Source: Haliotis asinina
Taxonomy: Eukaryota; Mollusca; Gastropoda; Lepetellida; Haliotidae
Direction of reading: 5' to 3'
Length of the DNA stretch: 64,000 bases
Assembly: GCF_037392515.1 (NCBI RefSeq)
Contig: NC_090287.1
Coordinates: forward strand, 14,435,001 to 14,499,000
How positions within the stretch are numbered: position 1 is the first letter of the stretch; every line of letters begins with the position of its first letter. The notes under the pieces are model-generated. The model ran no database searches. It worked only from the letters and a program-made list of their open reading frames with translations, and was not told the DNA's origin. Made by a program: the position numbers and the translations under genes. This document shows, piece by piece, positions 13,901 through 24,400 of the stretch.

Positions 13901-16900
13901 TCATGTTTGTGTGAAATGTGCACATAGGTGAAAATTGGCGTCAAAAACTGACTACTTTTGTTCGTGCTTCTGGGAAGCGTCTCTCGTACGCGTAACTATA
14001 TTGTGAGGACGCTGTGTGTGTCTGTGACGAGCGGTGGGTGGAAAGTAGATGTGTTTCATCGCGAGTGTACACCTATGTGCATTCGTGTACACGAACAAGT
14101 ACTTATACGAGGTAAATCTGCATGGAATAAGCTTTCAGAAAATATAAACATCATGTTTGTGTGAAATGTGCACATAGGTGAAAATTGGCGTCAAAAACTG
14201 ACTACTTTTGTTCGTGCTTCTGGGAAGCGTCTCTCGTACGCGTAACTATATTGTGAGGACGCTGTGTGTGTCTGTGACGAGCGGTGGGAGGAAGGTAGGT
14301 TTGTTTCAACACGATGATACACCTATGTGCGTTAATGTACACGAACAAGTACATGTACGAGGTAAATCTGCGTTGAATAAGCTTTCAGAAAATATGAAAA
14401 TCATGTTTATGTGAAGTGTACACATAGGTGAAAATTGTCGTCTGAAGTCTAATATCTACTGGTATGGCAGCTAACATAAAACGTAAAACTGTTTTTACAT
14501 CGGTAGAAGTGACCCCCACTCTTAATCGTGTTTTCCAACGATTATACTTTCAACAAAAGAGTAGTCCGTATGAAAAAATGTTATTCGTGATTTTGTTTAA
14601 ATTTATTATACCCCTTTGATGTAACGCAAGAAATATCGCCATGTACATTACGCACGCTTCACACAGTCTCAGACTCAAGACGGATGTTTTGACTGGGCAA
14701 TTTAGTCAGGCATCAGTTACCTCCCATTAATGACACGCTAACCCGGTCACTTCCACGCGAGACGATTCGCGCGGTTTCGAAGAAAGTAAACATGTTTCAA
14801 CACAATAACAAACAGGTGTGCATCGAAAACTGCATATATATTATGAATCTACGATAAATGAGCTTTCAGAAAATACTAAATGTAAGTTTCTGAAAATTAT
14901 GCACATAGGTGAAATTCGCAGTTGAATATCGCCAATTTTTGCTCAAATTTTGCACATTTTTGTCATTTTTTGACAATTTAATTTCCTCTTTTTATGTCTT
15001 CATTCTCGTCATCCAATAACTTGACCATCTGTCAATGACTGTAGCAAATTTTGTTTAATTATTTTCACAAATAACAATTTTAGACACGTTTTTGTGTGAC
15101 ATGCAGAATTTCTCTCTCTGTGATCAGGGAGTCACGCGTATGAGTGACCCCCTCTCAGGTAGTCACTTGTACGCGTAACGGGAGACCGTCTCGCGTACAC
15201 GTTACGTCCTCTACTGATCACTTTGACATTGGCTTAAGTCGAGAAATCTCAATTCTATGCATCAAGGTACAACAGTCACTGAAACTCGGACATTTAGACT
15301 TTGGGGGAAGGAGTTAGGTAGGGCATGGTGTTGCATATCCATTCATCCTTCAAAGGAATATCTGTACTTTTGTCTTGATTACAGGCAAAGAGGTTAGCCA
15401 GAGCTAAAGTGGTGAAGCAGAAGAAAAATGAATTCAACAGGTATGGTCTTCAGTGAAATTCATACATCCACTCTGATGCCTGTTCCTGATGTCCATGATG
15501 CTAGGTGTGGATGTAGACAGTTGTAAATAGCTATCTTGGATACAAAGTATTGTTGTGATTAGACAATTAACAAGTATTCAATAGTGTAGCATTTACTGCT
15601 TGATTGTGCTGGCGTTCACTCTTTGCTAAAATGCAGGTAACATTGTCTTAAAACATGTATTGATAAGTGAAATTCCAGCAAATGAATGGGGGTTACAGGT
15701 TATCTTTTCACCTACATTGTTCCTACTGGCTGCTCAGTCTGTAACACCTTGAAGACTTTTTGATGCATTCTGCTGATGGATGTGTAGAGCTGCGATGCAT
15801 TGTGTTGAGTATGTTTCAGGTTGAAGTCCATAAAGAAAGAAATACGAAAGGAAGAGTTGGCGAAGGAAGAACGCGCCAAACGTAAAGAGGAAATGCTTGA
15901 GAAAAATAAAGACAAACCCAAGAAGCTTGGCAAATACAAGTATCCTTAACACCGAAACGTGTTATATATGTGTCACACATTCAGTAGTACAATCGCTTTA
16001 TATTTTTCGTAAATATATTTACAATTTATGCATTTAGTCACAATCCTTGACCTGACCTAGATATGAAGATCCTGACCTTGAACTTCAGCTTAGTGAGGAA
16101 CTACCGGGATCATTGAGACTGTTGAAGGTATGTGTGATGGTTTTTGAAACAAAACAAGTATGTTTACCTCTTGTAACTATTTTGTTCACTTTACATGCCG
16201 GGGGATATAGTCGACGCCTTGTCCGTCCGTCCGTCCGTCCGTCCATCCATCCATCCATCCATCCATAATCATTTTGTTTCCGGAGAATAACTCAGAAACC
16301 GTTCAATATTTTTAGACCAAACATGATAGATATGGTAATCTCAGCCTATTTGCTGTTTCCAGATTTTTGGCATTTATATTTTTTTCGTGTTTCCAGGGAA
16401 CATTTTGGTGTTAGTCTTATGGTGGGGTGGGCTTTGTTTCCGGAGCAGAACTCCAAAACCGTTCAATATTTTTCTGCAAAACTTGGTAGATATATCAGTC
16501 AGAACGTGAAGTGGTGGCTTTTGCTATTTACAGGTTTTTGTGATTTCAAATTTTCTTGGTTTCCATGGAAACGTTTTGGAGCATGTTGTCATCTTGTACT
16601 CAAATACTTACCTTCCAGCCTGAAGGCTTCCTCATCAAGGACATGTTTCATAGTCTGCAGAAACGGAACATCATTGAGACAAGGGAGAAAGCTAAGTGAG
16701 TATTGTGCTTGTTCACGATCTTACTTCCTACTGGTTCCTTAAAGGAATCTTGGATCATGTACCCAGTGCAGGGTGGTTATTTGTGACCTCGGAGACATCT
16801 GCTATTGTTTATCTTTACTAGTTCCTATCATCCTGTCTAAGACATGTTTGTGAAACAAGGACTGACATGTTCATTGTGTCTTCCTATCCAAGGGTGATGG

Positions 16901-17439
16901 ATCAGGTTTCCATGTAAACAGTCTGTCAGGTTCACCGCTGTAGTGTAGCTTTAGTTATTCTGCTGTGGCATAACTTTTCTTCTCGTAGAAGTCATAGCTG
17001 TATGGTTAAAGTATGTGTGACACAGTATTGGTTTCCACAAATTGCCCAGGTCACCTTCTCAGTTCACAGTTTGGTCACAGTACAAATCAGGGCATTGATT
17101 GGTCCAAGCTACCATTAAGTATTGGTAATAATAAGGCAGGGCTGATGGGGTTGTCTAGTCATTACAGCTTTAACTTGTTACACTGAAGACCATCATTTGA
17201 TTAACCACAATCTGTGCAGGCCATTTCTGGATGCATAAATCTGCACTCACTCACTCACTCACTCGTATTGCATTAATCAAGAGAAGTATTTCCTAGATAA
17301 TAGTCACTGTGATGTTTAATTATCAATTGTCCTCTTTTCTTGATGCGAGGTTATCCATGAATCCTTTCTGTTGTGCAGGAAATCAAAGAAGAGGCGACCC
17401 AAATTCTTTGAGAGGAAGTCACACCGAGAAATTACGTGA
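1937..17439 (+). CDS. NOP53: NOP53 ribosome biogenesis protein, 3' eleven exons
   Basis: Nucleolar factor of the 60S pathway; in the family it bridges the pre-ribosome and the exosome for ITS2 processing (human name GLTSCR2/NOP53). Exons: 1937-2036, 3256-3434, 4095-4165, 4910-5005, 5368-5478, 6744-6914, 15385-15440, 15820-15939, 16061-16127, 16619-16695, 17379-17439. All have GT-AG borders and compatible phases and give 368 residues plus a stop. Family landmarks seen: NADLWD (exon 2), VEVPHPGASYNPAYDDHQ (exon 4), KPKKLGKYKYEDPDLELQL across exons 8-9, PEGFLIKDMF (exon 10), and the C-terminus KFFERKSHREIT. The protein is very rich in Lys, Arg and Glu, as the family is. About 110 N-terminal residues are missing compared with the 478-residue human protein, so the gene is partial at 5'. 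Intron 6 (6915-15384) is inflated by a large mobile element. Function comes from the family; exon structure is read directly. Confidence 0.93.
2397..2613 (+). repeat. Abalone-type short interspersed repeat, copy A
   Basis: Starts near the TTCAGCAACC motif and ends with CTGGAATATTGCTGAGCGTG. Shares the middle block (GATCGATGTTCATG, GTTGATCACTGGATTG) with seven other copies in the window. It lies in a NOP53 intron and is diverged. Confidence 0.7.
3785..4076 (+). repeat. Abalone-type short interspersed repeat, copy B
   Basis: A full-length-looking copy running from an ACTCACTC start, through CGACCCATGCTTGCC and GCTCGCTGACTTGG, to an ACTC-rich tail at about 4050-4076. It ends 18 bases before NOP53 exon 3, so it forms part of that intron's 3' end. 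Confidence 0.75.
4258..4488 (+). repeat. Abalone-type short interspersed repeat, copy C
   Basis: Diverged copy with GCTCGCTGACTTGATTG, GATTGATGCTCATGCTG and a degraded ATTTCTGAGTGTGGTGTA 3' end, in the NOP53 intron after exon 3. Confidence 0.65.
5713..5853. mobile_element. 141-bp foldback MITE
   Basis: The two ends are long inverted repeats: CCCGTTTCACAAAACT, followed by TAAGCCTAAGATCTCGT, is mirrored at 5806-5853. The two arms cover most of the element, leaving only a short centre. No ORF. It lies in a NOP53 intron; no clear target duplication was identified. Confidence 0.7.
5925..6140 (+). mobile_element. tRNA-derived SINE (type 2)
   Basis: The head has a pol III A box-like stretch (GTAGCCCAGTGG) and a B box-like stretch (GGTTTGATTCC) about 40 bases apart, followed by a tRNA-unrelated body ending in AATATTGCTGAGTGCTGC. 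Related copies are at 24758, 53960 and 56735. Confidence 0.7.
7159..7181 (+). repeat. Left terminal inverted repeat of the 8-kb element
   Basis: 23 bases beginning GACGTAACGTGTACGC, a perfect reverse complement of 15186-15208. A further GAGACGG follows at 7201-7207. Confidence 0.85.
8690..9370 (+). repeat. Diverged internal duplication, copy 1
   Basis: Shares a colinear set of blocks with 9850-10450: the run TATGTATATGC, GAAGACAACCAG, TTGCAGACAGTT(T/G)ACACGGCT and TTTCCTG(T/C)TTACG. The copies are about 1.1 kb apart and differ by substitutions and small gaps. No coding potential seen. Confidence 0.65.
9850..10450 (+). repeat. Diverged internal duplication, copy 2
   Basis: Partner of 8690-9370 within the 8-kb element; shorter, lacking some of the middle segment. 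Confidence 0.65.
10636..11228. mobile_element. Nested 593-bp MITE with ~100-bp inverted repeats
   Basis: Begins CAGTCTAAGTAAAC and ends with its complement GTTTACTTAGACTG. The inverted similarity continues for about 100 bases (for example AACAAAACCT and GGTCGC(A/G)TCAGG motifs on both arms). It is flanked by GAAACAATGT (10626-10635) and GAAACAATAT (11229-11238), a 10-bp target duplication with one mismatch. Long terminal repeats with a 9-11-bp duplication suggest the Mutator-like superfamily. The only long frame inside (10795-11139, -) has no recognisable domain. Confidence 0.75.
11480..14445 (+). repeat. 249-bp tandem array, about 12 units
   Basis: A unit of 249-250 bp is repeated head to tail; the motif GCGTCTCTCGTACGCGTAAC begins at 11982 and recurs at about 12231, 12480, 12729 and onward to about 14228. 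Central units are nearly identical while the first two and the last one are degraded. Each unit holds the 14-bp palindrome TTCGTGTACACGAA, the 8-bp palindrome AAGTACTT, and a 12-bp inverted pair CACCTATGTGCA / TGCACATAGGTG about 90 bases apart. The recurring 65-70-codon frames on both strands are by-products of the repeat. Confidence 0.9.
14740..14925 (+). repeat. Decayed outlying unit of the 249-bp array
   Basis: Contains CGCGAGACGATTCGCG, AGCTTTCAGAAAATA and TATGCACATAGGTGAA in the same order as an array unit but with much divergence, about 300 bases beyond the array. Confidence 0.55.
15186..15208 (-). repeat. Right terminal inverted repeat of the 8-kb element
   Basis: 23 bases ending ACACGTTACGTC, pairing perfectly with 7159-7181. 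Immediately inside lies TACGCGTAACGGGAGA (from about 15170), which resembles the motif repeated in the tandem array. Confidence 0.85.
16195..16600 (+). repeat. GTCC/ATCC microsatellite with adjoining dispersed repeat
   Basis: A tetranucleotide run (GTCC then ATCC) occupies about 16218-16265. Two related segments follow it, each with TTTCCGGAG(A/C)A(T/G)AACTC and AAACCGTTCAATATTTTT (from about 16277 and 16437), giving an internally duplicated repeat that runs almost to NOP53 exon 10. Confidence 0.65.
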
Positions 17440-17442
17440 GTA
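17437..17442 (+). promoter_or_regulatory. NOP53 stop codon inside a donor-like hexamer
   Basis: The stop TGA (17437-17439) overlaps GTGAGT (17436-17441), a perfect donor consensus. Splicing from here to the acceptors ending at 17800 or 17822 would join AC to ATAA and again give Thr then a stop, so the protein would not change. Confidence 0.4.
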
Positions 17443-17551
17443 TTCTAAAGTTGAAAGGATGAATTTCATTGAGACGTGCCATATGCAGATGTGTCATCAC
17501 TATATTACATCAATGTTGGAAACCCATTATTTTACAAAGCATTATTTTTGC

Positions 17552-17557
17552 AATAAA
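17552..17557 (+). terminator. Polyadenylation signal AATAAA of NOP53
   Basis: A canonical AATAAA lies 113 bases after the stop, followed by a T/G-rich stretch. Spacing suits a short 3' UTR. Seen directly; use is inferred. Confidence 0.6.
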
Positions 17558-17590
17558 CTTGTGATGTTCTGGGTTACAATTGTTTTTCTG

Positions 17591-17771
17591 TAATCCATGC
17601 TTGTCGATTGACTGGATCAGGTGGTCAGACTCGCCGACTTGGTTGACAATTGCATAGATATATGCTCATGGTGGTGATCATTGCATTGTCCCATCCAGAC
17701 TCTATTATTTACACACCACCACCATATAGCTAGAATATTGCTGAGTGGGGCATAAAACTAAACTCACTCAC
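17591..17771 (+). repeat. Abalone-type short interspersed repeat, copy D
   Basis: 5'-truncated copy with ACTCGCCGACTTGGTTGAC and ATAGCTAGAATATTGCTGAG and an AACTCACTCAC tail, just after the NOP53 poly(A) signal. Confidence 0.7.
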
Positions 17772-18230
17772 TTTTCACAAAAACTGACTACAGTTTTCAG
17801 ATAAATATTTTTTCCATTGCAGATAAAATGACAACAAAAATCCCAAGTCAGAGAAATAACTCTTCCTTATATGTACATGGATGTGTAAATAAAATAACAT
17901 ACATACAAGAATGCAATTTGTTATTATCAGTATCTACCCAGTACATTTTTGTGCAGGTTGGCAGTTGGAGTGTATGGGGAAGACTTCATGTTCCCAGACT
18001 ATTACCTCCCTTTGATCGGTGATAGCTCTTGTCTACCTAAGTGATGATCATATCCTGGTTAAATTACATGCATACAAATTGTGAGGAATTATTTCTATGT
18101 TCCAAGGAATGCTCCCACAAAACCAAACCATGGAAAAGATGCATGTTAATACCTTTTCTTGAATTTTTCTCTACTGATGTCCCTCATGATGTTCCTCTCT
18201 GTCATATAACACAGTCTCTGTCTTTCCCAG

Positions 18231-18400
18231 ACATTCACAGCTGTCCATTAGTAAATCAGGAAATCATTGTATGGACGAGACCTTCACAGCTCATCTTTTA
18301 GTGAAAGATGAAATCCTTGTCCACCTGTCTGACCCAGACCTCCACAGCTGTCCATCAGTAAACAGGGAAATCCTTGTCCACCTGTCTGGCCCAGGCATGC
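18231..18400. repeat. Degenerate local repeats over the MOCS3 stop codon
   Basis: The block ACAGCTGTCCAT(C/T)AGTAAA(C/T)CAGG with neighbouring AAATCCTTGTCCACCTGTCT occurs about three times (from about 18238, 18311 and 18343). The copy at 18343-18400 includes the last codons and stop of MOCS3, so the end of the gene has been copied downstream of itself. Confidence 0.6.
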
Positions 18401-21400
18401 AGTCCACCACGGATATCCTTCAGTGTTACATTACAGTCTGACAGTGAATCTTGAAGGGACCTGACAGCATTCTGAGAGTCATTACCTCGCCGACACACAA
18501 TCACAACTGACAATGGGCTGTTATCACTTGTAGACTGTTTCTTGATGGTGGCTTTCAACCGCTCTATACACTCATTTTTGTTTACGGAAGATATTGGAAT
18601 ATCTTAGATAGGTTAAGGAAAGTCTGCACTTTGGCTTAATAAAGACACTGGAATATCTCAGATAAATTCTCTGCCAATTTAAAATCCTGGGCCTAGATTT
18701 TTTAAGCTTCCTTAGCGCTAAAACAGTCGTAAGTGCCATACATTAACTTATGGCTATCCTAGCACTACGAGAGTTCCGAAAATCTTGGTCTTGTACTGCA
18801 ACATGGGTGTAAGATTGTTATTTGTTAACAAACACTTTCCAAGATAATTTTAGGTAATTGTGTGCTCAGTCTTTACAACAACAACCAACCAACAAGTATT
18901 CTTTAACTTATTTTTTCCTCCATACATAACCTTTCACAAGCCACACATAAATTGCTAAAGGTCACTTGACTGTTCATTTTGCAACCTTGATTACCATATG
19001 ACTAAACAATGTCCAGGGTCCAAAAAGTAAAACCAAACATGGTATAAATCTATTCATAAGATCAAGTCAAGAAGTTTCAAAACATAAATGAAGCCAAAAG
19101 TAGCAGATAAGTAGTGTTAATCGTTTCACAAATTTAGATACAAGAGGATGGAGGTTGGTAAATGGAAGGATACTGACTGATGGGTGTGGTAGCTGACAGA
19201 TGCCCATCTCCACTGCTGTCCGCACGTCCACTAGTACATGGGGTGACCCCTTCACCAGCATCTCCTGGTAAACCTCACATGCAAAACATGAACAACTAAA
19301 ATGACAACACATGGCAAGCATTAGCTGGAAAGCGGTTTGAATTGCAGTGATACATTCTAGCCCAATCAATATGCTCCATCACAAGACTGGCTGATATGTA
19401 TCACAGAGATAATAGTTAATAATGATCACAATAATCGTTAACTAAATATCGATTTATTATTGACAAATATTGGAAGAGTAACTCAGAGCCAAAATGTCTG
19501 AAAGAAATATTTCACATCAGTCTATAAATACAGATGTAGCTTTGTTTATTGTGCCAGTATAGTTATATATCTTTCTTGAGATAGTAAATGCGATATTATC
19601 ACTGACATAATTATCATATCATTTTAATCATCAATAATACTTCGAACTGATGATATTTCTGATCATCAGTTCTCAGCCACCCTATTTAATAACATGCCTT
19701 GGAACATGTGTACGTGTAGTGCATGTTGTAATGCTTTATTTAACATCCATTTCCCCAATAACCTGATGGAATACCTTCACATTAGAAGTCATTTGAATGA
19801 CTGCTGACGCTGCAGGTTTACTAAACATACATGTTCTGTTCATAAAGACATGTGCCTTTGAAACTGGCAATGGATCAACCACATGTAGCTGAAACCTGAA
19901 CAGTGAGACTGAGACTGACTTAGTAATAAACAACAGCACTAAATACAAAAGTCATGCATGTGAACAGATGCACTTTGGTATAGTGTTTTGTTATGCATTC
20001 GCCAATTTTCACTGAGCTTCATCATTTATTGAACTCATGACAATAATTTTTTCAAAGTTATGAATTTGTTTTACAATACATCTGTCAATGTGTAAACAGT
20101 GCCTTTAAACGGTATGGAATATTGAATGAAATCTAGTTGGGAACAGTTGACTGAAGTAAGTGGCTACATTTGCACTAGTGAGTCTAATCATTTGATAGGT
20201 AGTATATATTAGCTATATATTAGTATATATTAATGTCTCCCAAGACATTAACCTTGAACCATATGCCATGTGTCACAATAAGTCCCCAGGATTTGTTATC
20301 CATGTGGTGTTTTAGTCCCCACTAAAATATCACTGTCAGAAATTCAGACTAGCACAAATTAATAACATTTTTTTCTAAATACACATGACATGTAATTACC
20401 AGTTCCTATAATCAGTGATATCAGATTGTTTTCACTTCAGATTCAATCCAAAATCAAAACTCTGGATCAATGTGCAATATTACAATACAATAAAAATTGT
20501 ACATCTGTTACCATAGCAACCTATATGCCATTATTGTACTTATATCATGTGTAATAAAGCATTGTAATATCTGAACCCAAGGGCTGGCACATCAACCACA
20601 TGAAGTGATAAACAACCAACCTGAAATATATCCAATTAAATGGATAACAACATATTGTATATTCAATATCAGTGAAGTTTTGAATCTCCCATTTCTATTT
20701 TATTATCTATGATGATATTGGTAACTGTTGTCTACTATATGACATGTTTAAATATATGTACATTTATGTGATGAAGTTGCTTATTATTTCAACACAATGA
20801 ATCACGGACAATGATCGCAATTTCAATAAAACCTAAAATAATCAACATGAACCTAAAGGTCTGCTGAAATTACATTTCTAATCATATTTATTGCTGAAAA
20901 CAGGATCTTGTCCAGCTGGTGCCATGGAGACTAACATTATGAGTGTACAGCCTTTCTCTGTAGTGAATGAGTTCAGTGTTTATGCTGCACTCCGCAACAT
21001 TCCAGCTATATGGGGGTAGTCTATAAATAATCAGATCTGGACCAGACAATCTAGTGATCAACAGCATGGACATCATCAATCTGCACAAATAGCATACAAT
21101 GACCTGTGTCAACCAAGACAGTAAGCCTGACCACCCGACTAGGAAGGGTTACTGAAGATGAATTCTAACCAGTATCTTCACAGTTACTGATCACCAGCAA
21201 ACTGTTTCATGAAAGTTTTACCTATTGCTGCGCCAACCCCTTCTACAGGCTGTTCTTTTGGGTCTTCAAATTCAGCATAACTAAATGGTATAATTCACAT
21301 TTTGAAATACCAATCAATAAATTTGATAAAATAAGCCAATGAATGTGACAAAACTAAAGATAACATTAACTGAAACTTGATAAAATGAATGTATTACATG

Positions 21401-24400
21401 CAAACATTACTTACTTTGGGGGAGATTCTCTCTGTGTCATCTAATACTGTTAGAGCATGTTCCTGAAACAATTTCACAACTCAAACTTGTTTAAGATGGT
21501 GATATATTTTAGTTCTATAAATAGAAAGATATGAGGAGATCTTCAAACTATATATTCTCCAGCAGCAATCAGTGCCTTAAGCTGCTAGTCAAGTAAAAGT
21601 TTGCAGATGGTGTAGTAGGAAATATTTTCCCCAAACTGGCATATAATGATGCCAAGGCTAAGTTTGGTCACATACCCTGATGACGTTTATGCCACAGCCA
21701 AAGGTTATGCCAGATGCAATGAGGTGGATTTAATGTATTTTGAGTTTTTTACATTTCTTTCTGCTGTGTTAACCTGATGTTCCCTCACTAATGTCAAATC
21801 TCTTTGTTTGAAGCATATGGATTAAAGAGCCTGCCTCCAACGCAACACCAGCTAGAAAAATGTCACACAGAGTTTTGTGAGTCGTGAGGCAGCAGTACTT
21901 AGGATCTGTTCTGTCATCATTAACACTGCCCTCATTACCTTGTCAGTAGCTCTGGCCCCACAGAACTGTTCATAGTCTATGAGCTGGGTGATTGAGGGGT
22001 TGTCTCCACACACTGGACACTGTGGTTGTCGGGGGCGCAGCTTGATGGTGCGAAACATCCCGTCCAGCGCATCAAACAGCAGCAGTCGCTGGCTGAAACT
22101 AGCTGTACGGGACTAAGGAACTTATAACAGTGCATCATTTCTGTCATTTCATTATGTTATTTGCTGTGATTATTTGTCTTGAGGAGTGATCAGACATGGC
22201 CAGATGTAATATATTTAATGATGATTTTGAGTTATGTTTATGAAGAAAAAAATTCAATTCATGTTCCCTGTGATCCATAGCAAAATCGTGATGCTTAGAT
22301 GACTGAGTCTGGCTAGTAGATCTATATTTAAGAATGACAGTTAATCCCATATTCATAGGAGATACAACGAAATACAGGCAGATTAGACTATTCATTGTAA
22401 AACATTGTCACAAAAATCAGACCTCAAGGACATGATGACATGCTGCCAAAGCACTCAATCTGACCACTTGATCCATTGAGTCACCTCTGTTGACCAGCAG
22501 AGCAGTTTTCAATGGGGACAACTGGCTTCCCCACAAGGGTGCATCATTGGTAGAGCATCATTGGTAGTTGGTGAGATCAGGTTACTTCAGAGTCTGTGAA
22601 ACATACAGCTAGTTAACAGTTTTCAGCCCAGTTTCCCTGAATAGCTCATCCAGAAGGTGAGTTATGACACACCAATACATCACTGGTAACACAAGGATAC
22701 TGCCTATCTCAGCCAAGATCTTCACTGCTTCCAGGGCTTGCAGACACCCAATGATCCCTGGAACTGAAACAAGAACAGAATGCTTCTCTACCAAACAATG
22801 ACCAAGTCGTGAAGTGAGGTGAAGGGAGATGGGTATTTGATAGACATGCATGCATATGTGTGTGTGCATAGACATGTTGACAAATGTACCTTGAGAAATG
22901 TTGTTTTCTAAGTCCTAGCCCACTGAAAAGCAATGCCAAATGTGAAATGTGATCCCCATGTTCTAAATTTGACTTTAAACATCCCTCTTTCATCCTTCAG
23001 TGCTGAGGCTTAGGAAAACAAACATCATTTTTTACTGGCTTTGGTTTGACTGTCCCAGGGATCAAACCACTCACATTTCACTCTCTGGGCAGGTGGTTTA
23101 TCCACTAGACCACTGTGGATGTCAGACACACAGGGAGCATAAATACCCAATAGGCAGACACGTAAAGTGTCCTCCATTCCCAAAGTTGTGGGATTATATG
23201 AGATGAGACTGGCCATAATAGTGTTATTTTTGTTGTATATAGTGCTGATACTGACCTACTCCCAACACACCACCCTCAGAGCAGTTGGTGACTGTTTCTG
23301 GTGGGGGAGGTTTAGGGAAGAGGCATCTGTAGCATGGCCCCTTTTGGTGGTTGTACACAGTCAGCTGGAAGAACATAACATCACCTTAAAACTCCCAGAT
23401 ACTGGCTGACATCTTTCATACTACAGCATTCCACACCTCCATATAAAACAACAACATCAAATTTCTACAAAAATCATAATATTTCCAGTGAGTAAAACAG
23501 GCCCTTAGCGTAGTTGGCCAAATGAACCATGAGTGTTGACCCATGTGCCAGAAATCCTTGCATCACAAACACAACCAGCTCAATACAGCATGCATGTCCC
23601 TGTGAAGTGTCATTTATGATGGATAATTAAAATATACAATAATAAATTTCTATGATAATTAACAGTACCAGATAACTGGCAAGTATTCTGTACATTTCAT
23701 ATCTTACAGTGAATCAACAACATGCATATCTTAAATTGACATATAATAACAACAATAAGCATATGCATATCTCATGTGAAATATACTGATATGAAACATT
23801 TCACACTGATAACCAATGCAAGTTAGACCCTGATATTTGATGCCGGACAAAATTAGAAATTTGTCAGAAATACTAATGAAATGACAAGTCATCAAAAATA
23901 CCACCTATATACAAAAGCAACCCACTGAATGACAACAATCAGGTCTTCAAAAGCAAGAACAACCCACTAAATGACAAAAGATAGGTATTCAAAAGAACGA
24001 ACAACCCACTTTATGACAACAATCAGGTCTTCAAAAGCAAGGACAACCCATAAATAACAACAGACTGGTCTTCAAAAGCAATGACAATTGATATGACAGA
24101 CAGGTTTTCAAATATGACATATGTTGCATTTGACCACTTTCTAAATGGCATCGTGTAGTCATAGCTTTTGGCCGTGGGAGCCGTGCCAATTTACACTCAT
24201 CAGAGGGGTACACAAAGTACGCAGTCTAGACTACCAGTTGTCCGACTTTCATTTTTGTGGAAGTCGCGGTGGCTGAGCGGGCTAGGCGGCTGACTTTGTG
24301 TGCTGGCGATTAGGTGCCTGACTCTGAGGGTGCGGGTTCGAATCCCGGATGGGACTCAACCGAAAAAAAGTACTAGAATTTGTACTTTACTAAGAAAGTG

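Larger units (their letters stand above)
7159..15208. mobile_element. 8.05-kb element with 23-bp terminal inverted repeats
   Basis: The first 23 bases (7159-7181, beginning GACGTAACGTGTACGC) are the exact reverse complement of the last 23 (15186-15208). The element fills 8,050 of the 8,470 bases of NOP53 intron 6; without it the intron would be about 420 bp. Just inside the ends are further GAGACGG/CCGTCTC motifs. The interior holds a diverged duplicated block, a nested element and a 249-bp tandem array. No ORF above 114 codons was seen and none resembles a transposase, so it looks non-autonomous. A target duplication could not be recognised in the flanks. Superfamily unassigned. Confidence 0.8.
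17440..18354. other. Tail-to-tail gap between NOP53 and MOCS3
   Basis: Holds the short NOP53 3' UTR, one interspersed repeat and a local duplication of the MOCS3 3' end. No coding exon was recognised, and no clear poly(A) signal for MOCS3 was found. Confidence 0.6.

Noticed and set aside
11890..14414. Serial 65-70-codon frames on both strands in the 249-bp array
   Set aside because: They recur once per repeat unit and begin and end at the same place in the unit; no codon bias or domain.
19736..19948. - strand frame with [18 protein letters not shown], considered as a MOCS3 exon
   Set aside because: Exons 10 and 11 already join in phase with a continuous match to human MOCS3 (ERISPK then VYQEML), leaving no room for it.
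21215..21290. - strand stretch [20 protein letters not shown], considered as a MOCS3 exon
   Set aside because: It lies between exons 10 and 11, whose direct junction fits the family; likely chance.
24266..24356. tRNA gene
   Set aside because: A and B boxes are present, but the middle is too long, the acceptor stem does not close clearly, and the unit is a SINE with target duplications.
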